A stretch of DNA of 64,000 bases, taken from contig CAJQLE010000004.1 in NCBI GenBank assembly GCA_905479105.1, forward strand, positions 620,001 through 684,000. Reading direction: 5' to 3'. The notes beneath the pieces are model-generated. The model saw only the letters and a program-made list of their open reading frames with translations. It had not been told where the DNA came from and did no database searches. Within the stretch, counting starts at the first letter, position 1, and each line of letters begins with the position of its first letter. Of the stretch, positions 19,937-29,022 are shown piece after piece. Made by a program: the position numbers and the translations under genes. The stretch comes from an uncultured Flavobacteriales bacterium. Its GTDB lineage: Bacteria; Bacteroidota; Bacteroidia; Flavobacteriales_G; Salibacteraceae.

Positions 19937-20815
19937 CTATCTCAACTTCACTCCTTTTGAATCAGCGCTTATCCAAACACCTCGGTAAGAATCGATCCGA
20001 TCCGCAGATATGACTTTACCATTGAGGTCATACTTTACATGAGAAGTTAAATTTCGTTCGTTTATCTCATTCACATTCAACGGGATTCGACTATTGATGA
20101 CACCCACGGCATCAAGGTCAAAACCACCTTGAGGAAAATTACTGGGCCATGGATCATTAATGATTGTTCCATTAAAATCAACCGAAGCAAACGATGGATC
20201 TATATTTCCGATAACGTCAATTACTTTGATGTGTGTCACATTCTGCTTATCAAGCGCAGATGTATCTGGCAGATCAGCTAAATCGAAAGGTGTTCCGAAG
20301 TTTACAATATGCTTTCCCGCTAAATTATGGAAGAAGGTTGCGTCTGAATTATCGAAAGATTCCTTTTGAGATAGAGTTTGTTCTTCACTTATAGCTGGAA
20401 ATCGAAAGAAATTAACTCCATCAGAACTCACCTCAACAAAGGCAAGCTCAAGAAATGCATCACTCCCACTCCCAAATCCATTTTCAAACACAGCAAAATC
20501 ATAGCCAGGCCCATCGTAAAAAGGCGCAGCAAACGTGAGTGTAGCGCTTCCGCCATCCCCCAAACTTACTGTCAAAGGAGCGTCTGGCTTGCCTATCGCA
20601 TATAATGCTGAACCACTACTTGCATAACCAGAATCAGGTAGGTTTATTTGTCGTAATCCCCGTTCAACTTCACATGATATAGCCCAATTTCTAAAAGCCG
20701 CATAATCCTTAGGTATAGCGTTCGAACCAGGCTCTCCTGCTTGAGGACTAAAGCTGCCTTGGCCAGCACACTGCACTGAAATTAAGATTGATGCTATGAT
20801 GACTTGCGTTCTCAA
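19937..20815 (-). CDS. Secreted accessory protein of the B12 operon
   Basis: 292 residues with a signal peptide ending near QCAGQ. The central part has strands such as VSLGDGGSATLTFAAPFYDG and YDFAVFENGFGSGSDAFLELAF. I associate these with a family found beside TonB receptors for cobalamin in Bacteroidota, but I have no name for it. The last ~45 residues (KYDLNGKVIS, RGVWISADSKGVKLR) look like a short T9SS-type tail. It overlaps the upstream DUF4465 gene by 4 bases (ATGA) and is 1 base from the receptor gene. An extracellular, corrinoid-related role is inferred from the operon only. Confidence 0.7.
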   Translation of the reverse strand: MRTQVIIASILISVQCAGQGSFSPQAGEPGSNAIPKDYAAFRNWAISCEVERGLRQINLPDSGYASSGSALYAIGKPDAPLTVSLGDGGSATLTFAAPFYDGPGYDFAVFENGFGSGSDAFLELAFVEVSSDGVNFFRFPAISEEQTLSQKESFDNSDATFFHNLAGKHIVNFGTPFDLADLPDTSALDKQNVTHIKVIDVIGNIDPSFASVDFNGTIINDPWPSNFPQGGFDLDAVGVINSRIPLNVNEINERNLTSHVKYDLNGKVISADRIDSYRGVWISADSKGVKLR

Positions 20816-21756
20816 TGAACTAATTTTTTAACCGAAACGCCTTCTGCTGTTTCACGACTTACAATGAGCAATTGATTCTTAGGCTCAATATTCAAGCTAG
20901 ACCCAGAAAAATCTTGAAATGAATGAAGCAGTCTTCCTTGGATGTCATAAACGGAATAGGTGGCTTTTGAACGATCGTTTAGTTGAATGCTATTTCCGTC
21001 TGAATAGGCTTCAAACTCATTTCTGTCGACATCATTTAAACCACCTACCAGGCTGTATTCAATATTATCGAGAGAGAAAAATAACGGTGTGTTAATCCCG
21101 AAAGCTCCAGTATCACTGCTAAACAGCTTGAATGAAATCTCAGTGGAATTTTTAGGTAGAGCTGAGAGGTCTACTTCAGTCCAATCATTAATAATGTAGT
21201 CCTGCACGCTGTCTTCAAATCTATAGTCTGCTAGGTAGAAATCGATGCTGTCTATTTCCAAATTAGATGTACCATAGATTCTCACGAAGAAATAATCGGG
21301 GTCATCACCTGTTGAACCACCAAATTTTTTCGCAAAAGCATCTCCATTGAGAATGCTCTTGTAAGCATAGGTTGTGTTAGTAATCTCCAAATTGTGCCAA
21401 ACTAAATCTCGATCGAATACTGTGAGCGTACTCATAGTAATGAGTCCAGACCCAAGATTGCCTGTCGTATAAATATTTTCGCTGTTAACATCTGAAGAAT
21501 ACGCGCTGTATAGATTCATAAAGCTTCCATCTGAAGTGTCACGCATGGTACTCATGGCAAAGCCCGATGCCCAATAATTAAAAGAAGTATCGTACAGCAC
21601 AGGGAATTCAAAATCACCCGATGTGAATATCAAAGTACTATCACGTCCATCGCTAAAGGTGTCTTGCGCGATGGAGATATTTTCGAAGTCTATGGATTGA
21701 GAAAAAGACAAGGTAGCGCTCGTTAAGGCTGCTGCAAGAAGTAAAATATGTTTCAT
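20812..21756 (-). CDS. DUF4465 secreted protein with T9SS tail, first gene of B12 operon
   Basis: 314 residues with a signal peptide (MKHILLLAAALTSATLSFSQ). The DUF4465 domain is recognised by features such as FNYWASGFAMSTMRDTSDGS, NLYSAYSSD and DPDYFFVRIYG, a jelly-roll-like pattern. A C-terminal segment (STYSVYDIQGRLLHSF, then LIVSRETAEGVSVKKLV) fits a T9SS sorting tail. DUF4465 genes recur in Bacteroidota corrinoid loci, from memory. It is the first gene after the cobalamin riboswitch, with a leader of about 120 bases between them. A direct role in B12 binding is possible but not shown by the sequence. Confidence 0.75.
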   Translation of the reverse strand: MKHILLLAAALTSATLSFSQSIDFENISIAQDTFSDGRDSTLIFTSGDFEFPVLYDTSFNYWASGFAMSTMRDTSDGSFMNLYSAYSSDVNSENIYTTGNLGSGLITMSTLTVFDRDLVWHNLEITNTTYAYKSILNGDAFAKKFGGSTGDDPDYFFVRIYGTSNLEIDSIDFYLADYRFEDSVQDYIINDWTEVDLSALPKNSTEISFKLFSSDTGAFGINTPLFFSLDNIEYSLVGGLNDVDRNEFEAYSDGNSIQLNDRSKATYSVYDIQGRLLHSFQDFSGSSLNIEPKNQLLIVSRETAEGVSVKKLVH

Positions 21757-21875
21757 ATGTGTTTTAATTCATTACGATTAAACACGAGAAACGATCAGTA
21801 AAAAATTGATGGAAGTGACGCACGAAGCATAACTCCGATCAGCTCTTATTCCCGAAAGCTTTTCGTTATGTACTT

Positions 21876-22031
21876 CTGGCAGGTCTTCTGACTTGTTTCA
21901 GTTTTCGCGCCTTCCCATCTTTCGACAGTGGCTTTGTTAAGCGAAAACCCTTAGCGAAACTTACAGCTGCGGGGACAGTTCCGGATTTACACCGGATTCC
22001 CTTTTAATCTTGACAGGGTCAAGAACCAAAA
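21876..22031 (-). promoter_or_regulatory. Cobalamin (adenosylcobalamin) riboswitch
   Basis: Read on the minus strand, all hallmark blocks occur in order: AAAAGGGAATCCGGTG, AAATCCGGAACTGTCCCCGC, AGCTGTAAG, the B12-box element GCCACTG, GGGAAGGCG, and the closing GTCAGAAGACCTGCC. It lies about 120 bases before the first gene of the receptor operon, so bound corrinoid should repress that operon. The segment between riboswitch and gene holds a small CGAAAAGCTTTCG hairpin. No classical terminator is evident, so translational control or a missed attenuator is possible. Confidence 0.95.
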
Positions 22032-22060
22032 GTGGGTCGAAATTAGAAAAAGAAATTGGT

Positions 22061-22879
22061 TTAGAAATTCGATCTTGGCACTAATCGTGCTCGGAATTTA
22101 GCTTCTGTAATTGGAAGCTCTCTAGAGCCATTGTAAAGTCTACCAGCAAACTCGCCTTCTATGATGTGCATAGCTAGCGTGTCTAGAGTATCTTGAGAAA
22201 CAATTCGAGGATAGAATTCATTCAGTCTGAAATATGAATCTACCAATTGACCGCTTCCAGTTTTGGTAGTCCAAACATCTCTGTTTTCATCAACGTACTT
22301 CAATTGGACTCCCCTTCTGCCATACTCTGTGTTGGTGAATGGGATGGCAGTGCCATAATCAGCAATTCCTAAATAGGTAACAATGTTATCATTAAAAGGA
22401 AGATTAGCTGGAATAGTATCGTATTCCTCAATGCAATCAAAAAATGAAATCTCAATCCTTTCATTAGGAATTTCAGGACGTAAGAATCGTGTGGTGTGAT
22501 CAAACCAAATATTATCTGAGTCATTGATGCATGGAAGCATCTCTGCTAGATTAGTTCTTGGAATGTTTCGATAGATATTCTCACTGTAAGCTGGCCATAG
22601 TGACCAAGTAGTTGCGTTTGGATCGTTTATATCTAAGCGTGTAATTGTATCCCATTTTGACCTTTTTCCATCTTCCCAAACCCTGAATTGTCCTTCAAAT
22701 TTACCGTAGAAGAAGAAGTCGGCTGTTGGAACATTGAAGGTGTCAAATGAAAGTGGATCATTAGGGTCAGGATAACCCACAGCGCCCAAAGTAGTGCCTC
22801 TTTCACAAGAAGTTGAGAACATGCCAGCAATAAAAAATGCAGCAACGATAAATGAAATTCTATTATTCATACGATTCAT
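22061..22879 (-). CDS. Lipoprotein, paralogue of the one at 16147
   Basis: 272 residues; the alternative ATG at 22870 shortens it by three. It has a lipoprotein signal (ISFIVAAFFIAGMFSTSC). No named domain is recognised. The C-terminus shares spaced residues with the lipoprotein at 16147-16992: DVW, DSYFRLNEF, IIEGEFAGRLYNG, ITEAKFRARLV. It lies upstream of the cobalamin riboswitch on the same strand, so it is not under its control. Its stop is about 30 bases before the riboswitch. Confidence 0.7.
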   Translation of the reverse strand: MNRMNNRISFIVAAFFIAGMFSTSCERGTTLGAVGYPDPNDPLSFDTFNVPTADFFFYGKFEGQFRVWEDGKRSKWDTITRLDINDPNATTWSLWPAYSENIYRNIPRTNLAEMLPCINDSDNIWFDHTTRFLRPEIPNERIEISFFDCIEEYDTIPANLPFNDNIVTYLGIADYGTAIPFTNTEYGRRGVQLKYVDENRDVWTTKTGSGQLVDSYFRLNEFYPRIVSQDTLDTLAMHIIEGEFAGRLYNGSRELPITEAKFRARLVPRSNF

Positions 22880-22942
22880 ATGGTGGCCAAATTTACGTAA
22901 AATGACTTTGCTTTAAGACGTTCTTTAAATATTGGGGTTGGT

Positions 22943-23797
22943 TTACGAAGGAAACGTTGATCCTGCGAGCATCATTGCCTCTATAAATTGTTTTTCATCA
23001 ATCGATAGTTGATCAACGCCACTCAAAGCATCAATCAAGAGTTCTGTGGCCATGTTTCCAACTAAATCATCTTCTGCCATGGGGCATCCGCCATACCCTT
23101 TAAGCGCTGCATCAAAGCGCCTGCAACCACTGTCATAGGCCAGTTTGGCTTTTGTCTTAGCATCTTCAGGTAGAGTGTGTAGGTGCGCTCCTATCTCCAC
23201 CTTTGGGAAAGCCGGAATCAAGGTAGAGAATAATTCTGTGATGTTATCGCCATTGCTTACTCCCACCGTGTCAGCCAATGCAATGATTTCAATACCCAAG
23301 TCTTTTGTCAATTTCTCCGTCCACTCTGCTGCCAATTGACCGCTCCAAGGATCACCATAAGGATTGCCGAAGGCCATTGAAATGTACACTACCATTTTCT
23401 TCTTATTCTGCACACAAAGGCTCTGCATCTCTTCTACCCTGCTCAACGATTGATCAATGGTGGCATTGGTATTTCTCAATTGAAAAGTCTCTGATATGCT
23501 GAACGGATAACCCAAATAGTCGATCTCCTCAAAATTGCATGCGTCTTGCGCGCCTCTGGTATTCGCTACAATGGCGAGAAGTTTAGACTTGGCGTTCTCT
23601 AAATTGAGCATGGAAAGAACTTCAGCTGTATCCCTCAATTGAGGAATAGCCTTTGGTGAAACGAAACTTCCGAAATCAATAGTATCAAAACCAACTTTTA
23701 ATAACTGATTAATGTAGGCAGCCTTTTTCTCTGCAGGAATGAATGGATCCATTCCTTGCATAGCGTCTCTTGGGCATTCAATAATCTTTACACTCAT
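22943..23797 (-). CDS. Hydroxymethylglutaryl-CoA lyase
   Basis: 284 residues with the HMGL TIM-barrel. The N-terminus reads [17 protein letters not shown], the Bacteroidota variant of the metal-binding PRDGLQ motif. ADTVGVSNG and [11 protein letters not shown] supply the metal-ligand strand (His-x-His). [14 protein letters not shown] is the HMG-CoA lyase signature loop with its cysteine. It cleaves HMG-CoA to acetoacetate and acetyl-CoA, the last step of leucine catabolism. It overlaps pyrD by 4 bases (ATGA), so the two are translationally coupled although metabolically unrelated. Confidence 0.88.
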   Translation of the reverse strand: MSVKIIECPRDAMQGMDPFIPAEKKAAYINQLLKVGFDTIDFGSFVSPKAIPQLRDTAEVLSMLNLENAKSKLLAIVANTRGAQDACNFEEIDYLGYPFSISETFQLRNTNATIDQSLSRVEEMQSLCVQNKKKMVVYISMAFGNPYGDPWSGQLAAEWTEKLTKDLGIEIIALADTVGVSNGDNITELFSTLIPAFPKVEIGAHLHTLPEDAKTKAKLAYDSGCRRFDAALKGYGGCPMAEDDLVGNMATELLIDALSGVDQLSIDEKQFIEAMMLAGSTFPS

Positions 23798-24816
23798 TGC
23801 AGTAATCTTTTATTGATGTTTTTAATCAGCCAAGGACCTTCATAAATAAAGCCCGTATACAACTGGACCAATGAAGCACCTGCATCCAATTTCTCTAAAG
23901 CATCTTCTGGATTATGAATTCCGCCCACGCCAATGATTGGAATACTGCCATTGGACTCTCGGTGAATGAATTTAATCACATCCGTACTCTTTGTTAGCAC
24001 AGGAACACCGCTTAACCCACCTGCTTGCTCAGCTAAACTTTTGGGCGACTTTAAATTACTTCTGTCCAATGTAGTGTTGGTAGCAATCAATCCATCAATA
24101 TTGATCTCGCCAACCAGAGATACGATATCAGACAGTTGATCTTCAGAAAGATCCGGAGCTATTTTTAGTAATACTGATTTAGACTTTGATTGTTTTGATC
24201 GGTATTCAAAGAGGGTTTCAAATATCCGTTTCAGCACATCTTTTCCTTGTAACTCTCTCAAACCAGGCGTGTTTGGCGAACTCACGTTTACAGCGAAATA
24301 ATCAACATGATCATAGAGCTTTTCAAAAGTAATGCGGTAATCATCCAAGGCTTTATCATTCGGAGTGACTTTATTCTTGCCTATGTTTCCTCCAATTGGC
24401 ACCCTGTGATTTGACTTTTTGATGCGTTCTACAGCAGCATCTACCCCATCGTTATTAAAGCCCATTCTATTAATCAGCGCTTCATCTTCAACCAAACGAA
24501 AAAGTCGTGGCTTTGGATTTCCAGGCTGACCCACAGGAGTCACCGTGCCAATTTCTATAAACCCAAAACCTAGCTCAGCCAAAGAATCAATCCATTTGGC
24601 GTCTTTATCAAATCCTGCAGCCAATCCCACAGGATTTGGAAAGGTCAATCCAAAGAGCTTTCTCTCCAGTTTTTTGTCCTCTACTTTAAAAGATGGAGCA
24701 AGAGGACTGTTTAGTAGTCCGAGGTTATGAAACCGCTCCAACCAAGTGGTCGCAAAATAATGCGCCTTTTCAGGATCCATAGTGTAAAGAAGCGGGCGAA
24801 TGATTGACTTATACAT
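23794..24816 (-). CDS. pyrD: Dihydroorotate dehydrogenase (quinone), class 2
   Basis: 340 residues, typical of the membrane-associated class 2 enzyme. The N-terminal helical extension ([20 protein letters not shown]) is the quinone-access region. FMN-binding strands include [25 protein letters not shown] and IIGVGGI. The catalytic serine lies in [15 protein letters not shown]. It oxidises dihydroorotate to orotate in pyrimidine synthesis and passes electrons to the quinone pool at the inner membrane. It is the first gene of a two-gene unit with HMG-CoA lyase. Confidence 0.95.
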   Translation of the reverse strand: MYKSIIRPLLYTMDPEKAHYFATTWLERFHNLGLLNSPLAPSFKVEDKKLERKLFGLTFPNPVGLAAGFDKDAKWIDSLAELGFGFIEIGTVTPVGQPGNPKPRLFRLVEDEALINRMGFNNDGVDAAVERIKKSNHRVPIGGNIGKNKVTPNDKALDDYRITFEKLYDHVDYFAVNVSSPNTPGLRELQGKDVLKRIFETLFEYRSKQSKSKSVLLKIAPDLSEDQLSDIVSLVGEINIDGLIATNTTLDRSNLKSPKSLAEQAGGLSGVPVLTKSTDVIKFIHRESNGSIPIIGVGGIHNPEDALEKLDAGASLVQLYTGFIYEGPWLIKNINKRLLQ

Positions 24817-24881
24817 CGCTGCGAAAGTAGGTTTATCTCATTTCTTTTGTCGTCCTTTGAGTACAATTAAATGAAGAAATT

Positions 24882-25556
24882 ATGAAAACTCTATTCATGG
24901 CAATTTTCTCTGCTTTACTTATGTTTTCTTACGCTGGTGAGTTCAAAGTGAAGTTTGAAATTCAGACGGTTGATCATTCAGCTATTGAAGTTACAAGTCT
25001 TGTAATTACTGAACACGGAGAAGAAATATTACGGCAAAAGGTTCCCGCTGATGGTGATGTGAAATTGAAATTAGAGGAAGGCAAGCTTTATGAGGTATGG
25101 ATTATGAAGGAAGGCTATACTGCTCACGTGATTCATAATATCCACAGCGAAGGTGACGGTAAATTTAAGGTGACATTGTACAAAACTTCAGAGTCTCTTC
25201 CAGCCATCACTTCCACTTACCTCGCGGTTAATCGTGAGTTTGATAACGTAAAAGAAATGACGATTCCCGCAGAGTTGTTGGGAGATTCAATACACGTTGT
25301 AAAGGAAGGTACTATGAGCAAGGACGAGCAAAAGTCATTGAGCAATATTCAATCCATTGCAAAAAGTCAAACGAAGGCTCAAAAGAAGATAGATAAGTTG
25401 ATAAAAAAGCGTGCGAAATTAGACGAGGATATAAGCGAACTAAGCGCTGAACTGGCAACGGGTGAAACAGAGCGCGCTGGCGGTGAAGAAGATAAATTGA
25501 AGTTGCAAGAGAAGATTGTGAAGATTCAAGGTAAGCTGGAGAAACTTGCCTATTGA
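24882..25556 (+). CDS. Exported protein with C-terminal coiled coil, unknown
   Basis: 224 residues with a signal peptide (MKTLFMAIFSALLMFSYAG). Residues 22-105 form a beta-rich region (VKLKLEEGKLYEVWIMKEGY) resembling a peptidase-regulatory-like fold. From ~150 to the end a lysine/glutamate coiled coil runs (KSQTKAQKKIDKLIKKRAK, KLQEKIVKIQGKLEKL). No family is recognised. It converges on the membrane protein gene at 25550, and the two share 7 bases at their 3' ends. Confidence 0.65.
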   Translation: MKTLFMAIFSALLMFSYAGEFKVKFEIQTVDHSAIEVTSLVITEHGEEILRQKVPADGDVKLKLEEGKLYEVWIMKEGYTAHVIHNIHSEGDGKFKVTLYKTSESLPAITSTYLAVNREFDNVKEMTIPAELLGDSIHVVKEGTMSKDEQKSLSNIQSIAKSQTKAQKKIDKLIKKRAKLDEDISELSAELATGETERAGGEEDKLKLQEKIVKIQGKLEKLAY

Positions 25557-27328
25557 TCTTCTGAGTAGGTAACTTCTATAAGTTTCAACTCTATCAACTT
25601 TAAGTTGGCCTCTCCTTTTCCTGTAAACCATAGGTAGGTGCTTAATTCGGCATCGTCTGGAACTTCTCGGGGTTTGGTAAAGAAGAGATTTGAAGTGTTC
25701 ACTTGACCATCTATTGGATTGGTATAGATGATGTCTGCGGCTCGATAGTCATACGTTACATCATTCTTGCTGAAAGAGATTACTCCTAGAAGTTTGGCAG
25801 CATCATAGTCATCACAATACGTCTCAAACGTCACCTTGATCATCTGGTTTTTATTTGTGATCACTTCTTTTGCCAGAACTTTAAGGTTTGGACTAAAGTC
25901 TGAAGATTTGGAAAGCACAATCATTTCCTGGTCACCGTCAAGCTTTATGCTTGCAATAGAATCTATCAATATCGTATCAAAGTCAGTGCGTTCTGGCAAT
26001 CCTTTTCGCAATCTATCAGTGTCTGCGTCTCTATAAGCATCTCCGATTAAACTGAGGTCTGACGGCACCTTTGGATTCATAAAGAATGCATAATATGCCT
26101 TCTTGGTCATAGTGCTGTCCGTGATGGCACCCTTATAAAAGAAGTTGGTTTGCAGGTAGTTGTTCCAAACCAAAACTGCAATCAGCGCTGTAACCGCCAT
26201 TCCGAGCCATCTTGACTTTTTGAATGTAAATGTGATAAAGCCAGCCAGGCCAAAAGCACACAGCGCATACATATCAATCATTGGTCTGATGGATAAGCTT
26301 CCACCGTAATACCAGCACCACCAGCTGAAGGTGATGTAAATGTGCAAGGCAATCACAGTAATACTCGCCCAATAAAGGCCTTTATCCAATCGTTTGTTAA
26401 AGAACAAGCCTTTCAAGGCTAAGATCATGATTGGCGTGTAAAGGAGCCAGCCGTTTCTGTAGCTGAACAATCCTTTAACGGCATTACCTGTGAGCCAATA
26501 AAACGCTTCATTCTCATACGAGTAATTAACCCAATCACCTGTGGTGAATTTCCAAAACACCAATTGTGGCAAGATGGGGAGAAACGCCACAAATGCAGCC
26601 AGCGCCAACTTTGGTTGAATCAGTTCCTTTAAACTCCCCGTATTCGCATAGAGCATAATTGGAGTAACCAAGCCAATGGTAATGTTGGTTGGGCGAATCA
26701 AGACAATCCAACCAAGGATGAGTGACATCCAAAGCAAACTATTTGTTTTGTAGTGGTTTAACCACTTATCATTCAATAAAAGATATAATGCAATTAAACC
26801 AAAACTATACACGTGAGACATGCCACTATCTGACGTGCTGTAGTGCAACAAGTTGGTGCCGTAAAACACAACGAACACCGTCAGCGAGGCGATCCATCCT
26901 GAAAAGCGCTGGTATAGAACATGCCACAATGCCCAGCATCCTAAAAGCAGAAATAGAATTGCTGTGAAAGCCACAGCCAACTGATAAGGTGTGGTCCACC
27001 CGTTGCGCTTGTAGTCAAAGATTTCTGCGAGAGCGTCCGCGATGTAAAATCCAGGAACCCACGCATACGCCAAACCCATGGTCATCTTAGGAAGGTGCTT
27101 TCCGGGAAGTCCTTCATGCATCCAAGATCTATAACCTTCTCGACCAGGAATTTCACCATGCAATGTATTCAACGGATCTCCGTGAACCAGCGCACCTTCT
27201 ATGTAACCATAGTAACCATAACCATCACTTCTAATGGCGCTTTCATTGCTCCAATGCCCGAAGTCGAGCATATGAAACACCGCTAAAGCACAGATGAGGA
27301 TTAGAATGGGTAAAGGCGATTTAAACAT
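25550..27328 (-). CDS. Polytopic membrane protein, glycosyltransferase-like
   Basis: 592 residues with about ten to twelve transmembrane helices (e.g. LPILILICALAVFHML, LAVAFTAILFLLLGCWAL, LALAAFVAFLPILPQLVF). A long soluble C-terminal tail begins near residue 420 and is beta-rich. The layout resembles Bacteroidota dolichyl-phosphate-sugar (GT39/GT83-like) transferases: early loop charges (SDGYGYYGYIEGALVHGD), and W-x-R-rich loops such as FSYRNGWLLYTP. The catalytic Asp-containing first loop cannot be confirmed by eye. It stands alone between convergent and divergent neighbours. Confidence 0.6.
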   Translation of the reverse strand: MFKSPLPILILICALAVFHMLDFGHWSNESAIRSDGYGYYGYIEGALVHGDPLNTLHGEIPGREGYRSWMHEGLPGKHLPKMTMGLAYAWVPGFYIADALAEIFDYKRNGWTTPYQLAVAFTAILFLLLGCWALWHVLYQRFSGWIASLTVFVVFYGTNLLHYSTSDSGMSHVYSFGLIALYLLLNDKWLNHYKTNSLLWMSLILGWIVLIRPTNITIGLVTPIMLYANTGSLKELIQPKLALAAFVAFLPILPQLVFWKFTTGDWVNYSYENEAFYWLTGNAVKGLFSYRNGWLLYTPIMILALKGLFFNKRLDKGLYWASITVIALHIYITFSWWCWYYGGSLSIRPMIDMYALCAFGLAGFITFTFKKSRWLGMAVTALIAVLVWNNYLQTNFFYKGAITDSTMTKKAYYAFFMNPKVPSDLSLIGDAYRDADTDRLRKGLPERTDFDTILIDSIASIKLDGDQEMIVLSKSSDFSPNLKVLAKEVITNKNQMIKVTFETYCDDYDAAKLLGVISFSKNDVTYDYRAADIIYTNPIDGQVNTSNLFFTKPREVPDDAELSTYLWFTGKGEANLKLIELKLIEVTYSEDQ

Positions 27329-27389
27329 GCAGCGTCAAAAGTAATCGGTAAATAAAACAAAGCAGAACCGCATATCGTACATTCGCCCC

Positions 27390-28043
27390 ATGGCAATCAT
27401 TCAGGCAAATAATGTCTTCAAGAGTTACGGTGAACTAGCCGTGTTGAAAGGAATCAGCCTCAGTATTGAAGCGAAAGAAATAGTAAGTATAGTGGGCGCA
27501 TCCGGTGCAGGAAAGACCACTTTACTGCAAATATTGGGTACTTTGGATCGGCCAGACCAAGGGCAAGTATTGATTGACGACACCGATGTGTTTGCGCTCA
27601 AAGACAAGCAGATTTCCACTTTTCGAAATCAAAAGATTGGGTTCATATTTCAATTCCATCAATTATTACCCGAGTTTTCAGCCATAGAAAATGTTTGCCT
27701 TCCAGCATTCATAGCTGGTAAATCAAAAAAGGAAGCGGAAGATCAAGCCAAGGAATTACTTTCATTCTTGAAAGTTGACCATCGAATGAATCATAAGCCC
27801 AATGAGCTAAGTGGTGGTGAGCAGCAGCGTGTGGCAGTAGCACGATCATTAATCAATAATCCAGCTGTAGTCTTTGCAGATGAACCTTCGGGTAACCTAG
27901 ATTCTAAAAATGCTGACGACCTTCACAAGCTCTTCTTTGATCTACGTGATCAATTTGGGCAAACCTTTGTAATTGTTACGCACAACAAGCAATTGGCCGA
28001 TATGGCGGATCGAAAACTCGAAATTGTGGATGGCGTGTTATAA
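27390..28043 (+). CDS. ABC transporter ATPase, LolD/MacB type
   Basis: 217 residues, a single nucleotide-binding domain. Walker A is GASGAGKT, Q-loop region [12 protein letters not shown], signature [15 protein letters not shown], Walker [14 protein letters not shown]-loop VTHN. The LLPEF and SGNLD context is typical of the LolD/FtsE/MacB group, which powers lipoprotein release or efflux with a partner permease. No permease gene adjoins it, so its partner is encoded elsewhere. In Bacteroidota the LolD ATPase often stands alone like this. Confidence 0.88.
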   Translation: MAIIQANNVFKSYGELAVLKGISLSIEAKEIVSIVGASGAGKTTLLQILGTLDRPDQGQVLIDDTDVFALKDKQISTFRNQKIGFIFQFHQLLPEFSAIENVCLPAFIAGKSKKEAEDQAKELLSFLKVDHRMNHKPNELSGGEQQRVAVARSLINNPAVVFADEPSGNLDSKNADDLHKLFFDLRDQFGQTFVIVTHNKQLADMADRKLEIVDGVL

Positions 28044-28083
28044 GTGCGTAATGTTTGGTCTCGTTTTTGGTTAATATCCAACC

Positions 28084-29022
28084 ATGTTTAAAACCTCTGC
28101 CCTTTTCCTTGTTCTCACTCTTTCAACTTTTCAATTGCGTAGCCAGTGGTTTTACCAACTGCCCACTTATGATCTGCTTAAAGATTCTTGTGTTGCCGAA
28201 ATCATCGTAGAAAAGTTTGAGTTAAACTCGGCAGAAGGTTGGATTTCCGACACAGACCGTAAACCAAACGAAAAGATAAAACCAACAAAACAAATAGCTC
28301 ATTTCTATATCAACGATTTCGGCAAAGTAGATTCATTGATCTATCACCATGAAGGGAAACGATTCGGAGGGTTCATCTTGAACTACGATTCTGTTGGAAA
28401 CCTCATACAAACGCATGAGTTTAGGCCAGAACGAGAATTCATGACCATGAATCGAATTGAGAAAATTGAAGAAGGCTTTCGGATAAAGTATTATTCAGAC
28501 CAAAAGTTGTGGAAGCAGAGTATCGTGGATCATGACAGTATATTCATTGAAGATCGACACAATCGTGCGAAAGATTCTATCCATTTTCGCTATAATCCTG
28601 AAACAGACGAACGTTTTGATAATACGTATATCGGAGATACATTGGCTGCAACTGGCTATATCCATTGGAAAGTAAAGGATGGAGTGCCAGATAGTTTGAT
28701 CATTATCAGTGAGTTTTTTGATGATCGCGTAGTGAGGCATTACGACTTGCGCGGATCAGGTAGATATGAAGGGCGATTCAAACTGCTTTCTGACGGCTCG
28801 GCAGTAATACCAACAAGTTCGGTGTTTCATCGAAGTGCAGCGCATTACAACTACTTTAACCACTATGATAAATTTCGTGGTTTATCATGGGAGCCTGCCC
28901 GCCATTTTACCGAAGATTCATTTCCTCGAGAGTCACCTGTTCATTTAGATCCACGATTTGATGGAACAACCCTTCGGGAGTTTCGCACCATTGCTTACAT
29001 TTTTAAGAAATGCCCTGAGTAA
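28084..29022 (+). CDS. Exported protein, unknown
   Basis: 312 residues with a signal peptide (LFLVLTLSTFQLRSQ). The rest is rich in charged and aromatic residues with YD/HE-type repeats (SLIYHHEGKRFGG, FILNYDSVGNLIQTHEF) reminiscent of RHS/YD-like or MORN-like strands. No family is recognised. The stop codon overlaps the start of the next gene (TAATG at 29020-29024), so the two are coupled. Confidence 0.6.
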   Translation: MFKTSALFLVLTLSTFQLRSQWFYQLPTYDLLKDSCVAEIIVEKFELNSAEGWISDTDRKPNEKIKPTKQIAHFYINDFGKVDSLIYHHEGKRFGGFILNYDSVGNLIQTHEFRPEREFMTMNRIEKIEEGFRIKYYSDQKLWKQSIVDHDSIFIEDRHNRAKDSIHFRYNPETDERFDNTYIGDTLAATGYIHWKVKDGVPDSLIIISEFFDDRVVRHYDLRGSGRYEGRFKLLSDGSAVIPTSSVFHRSAAHYNYFNHYDKFRGLSWEPARHFTEDSFPRESPVHLDPRFDGTTLREFRTIAYIFKKCPE

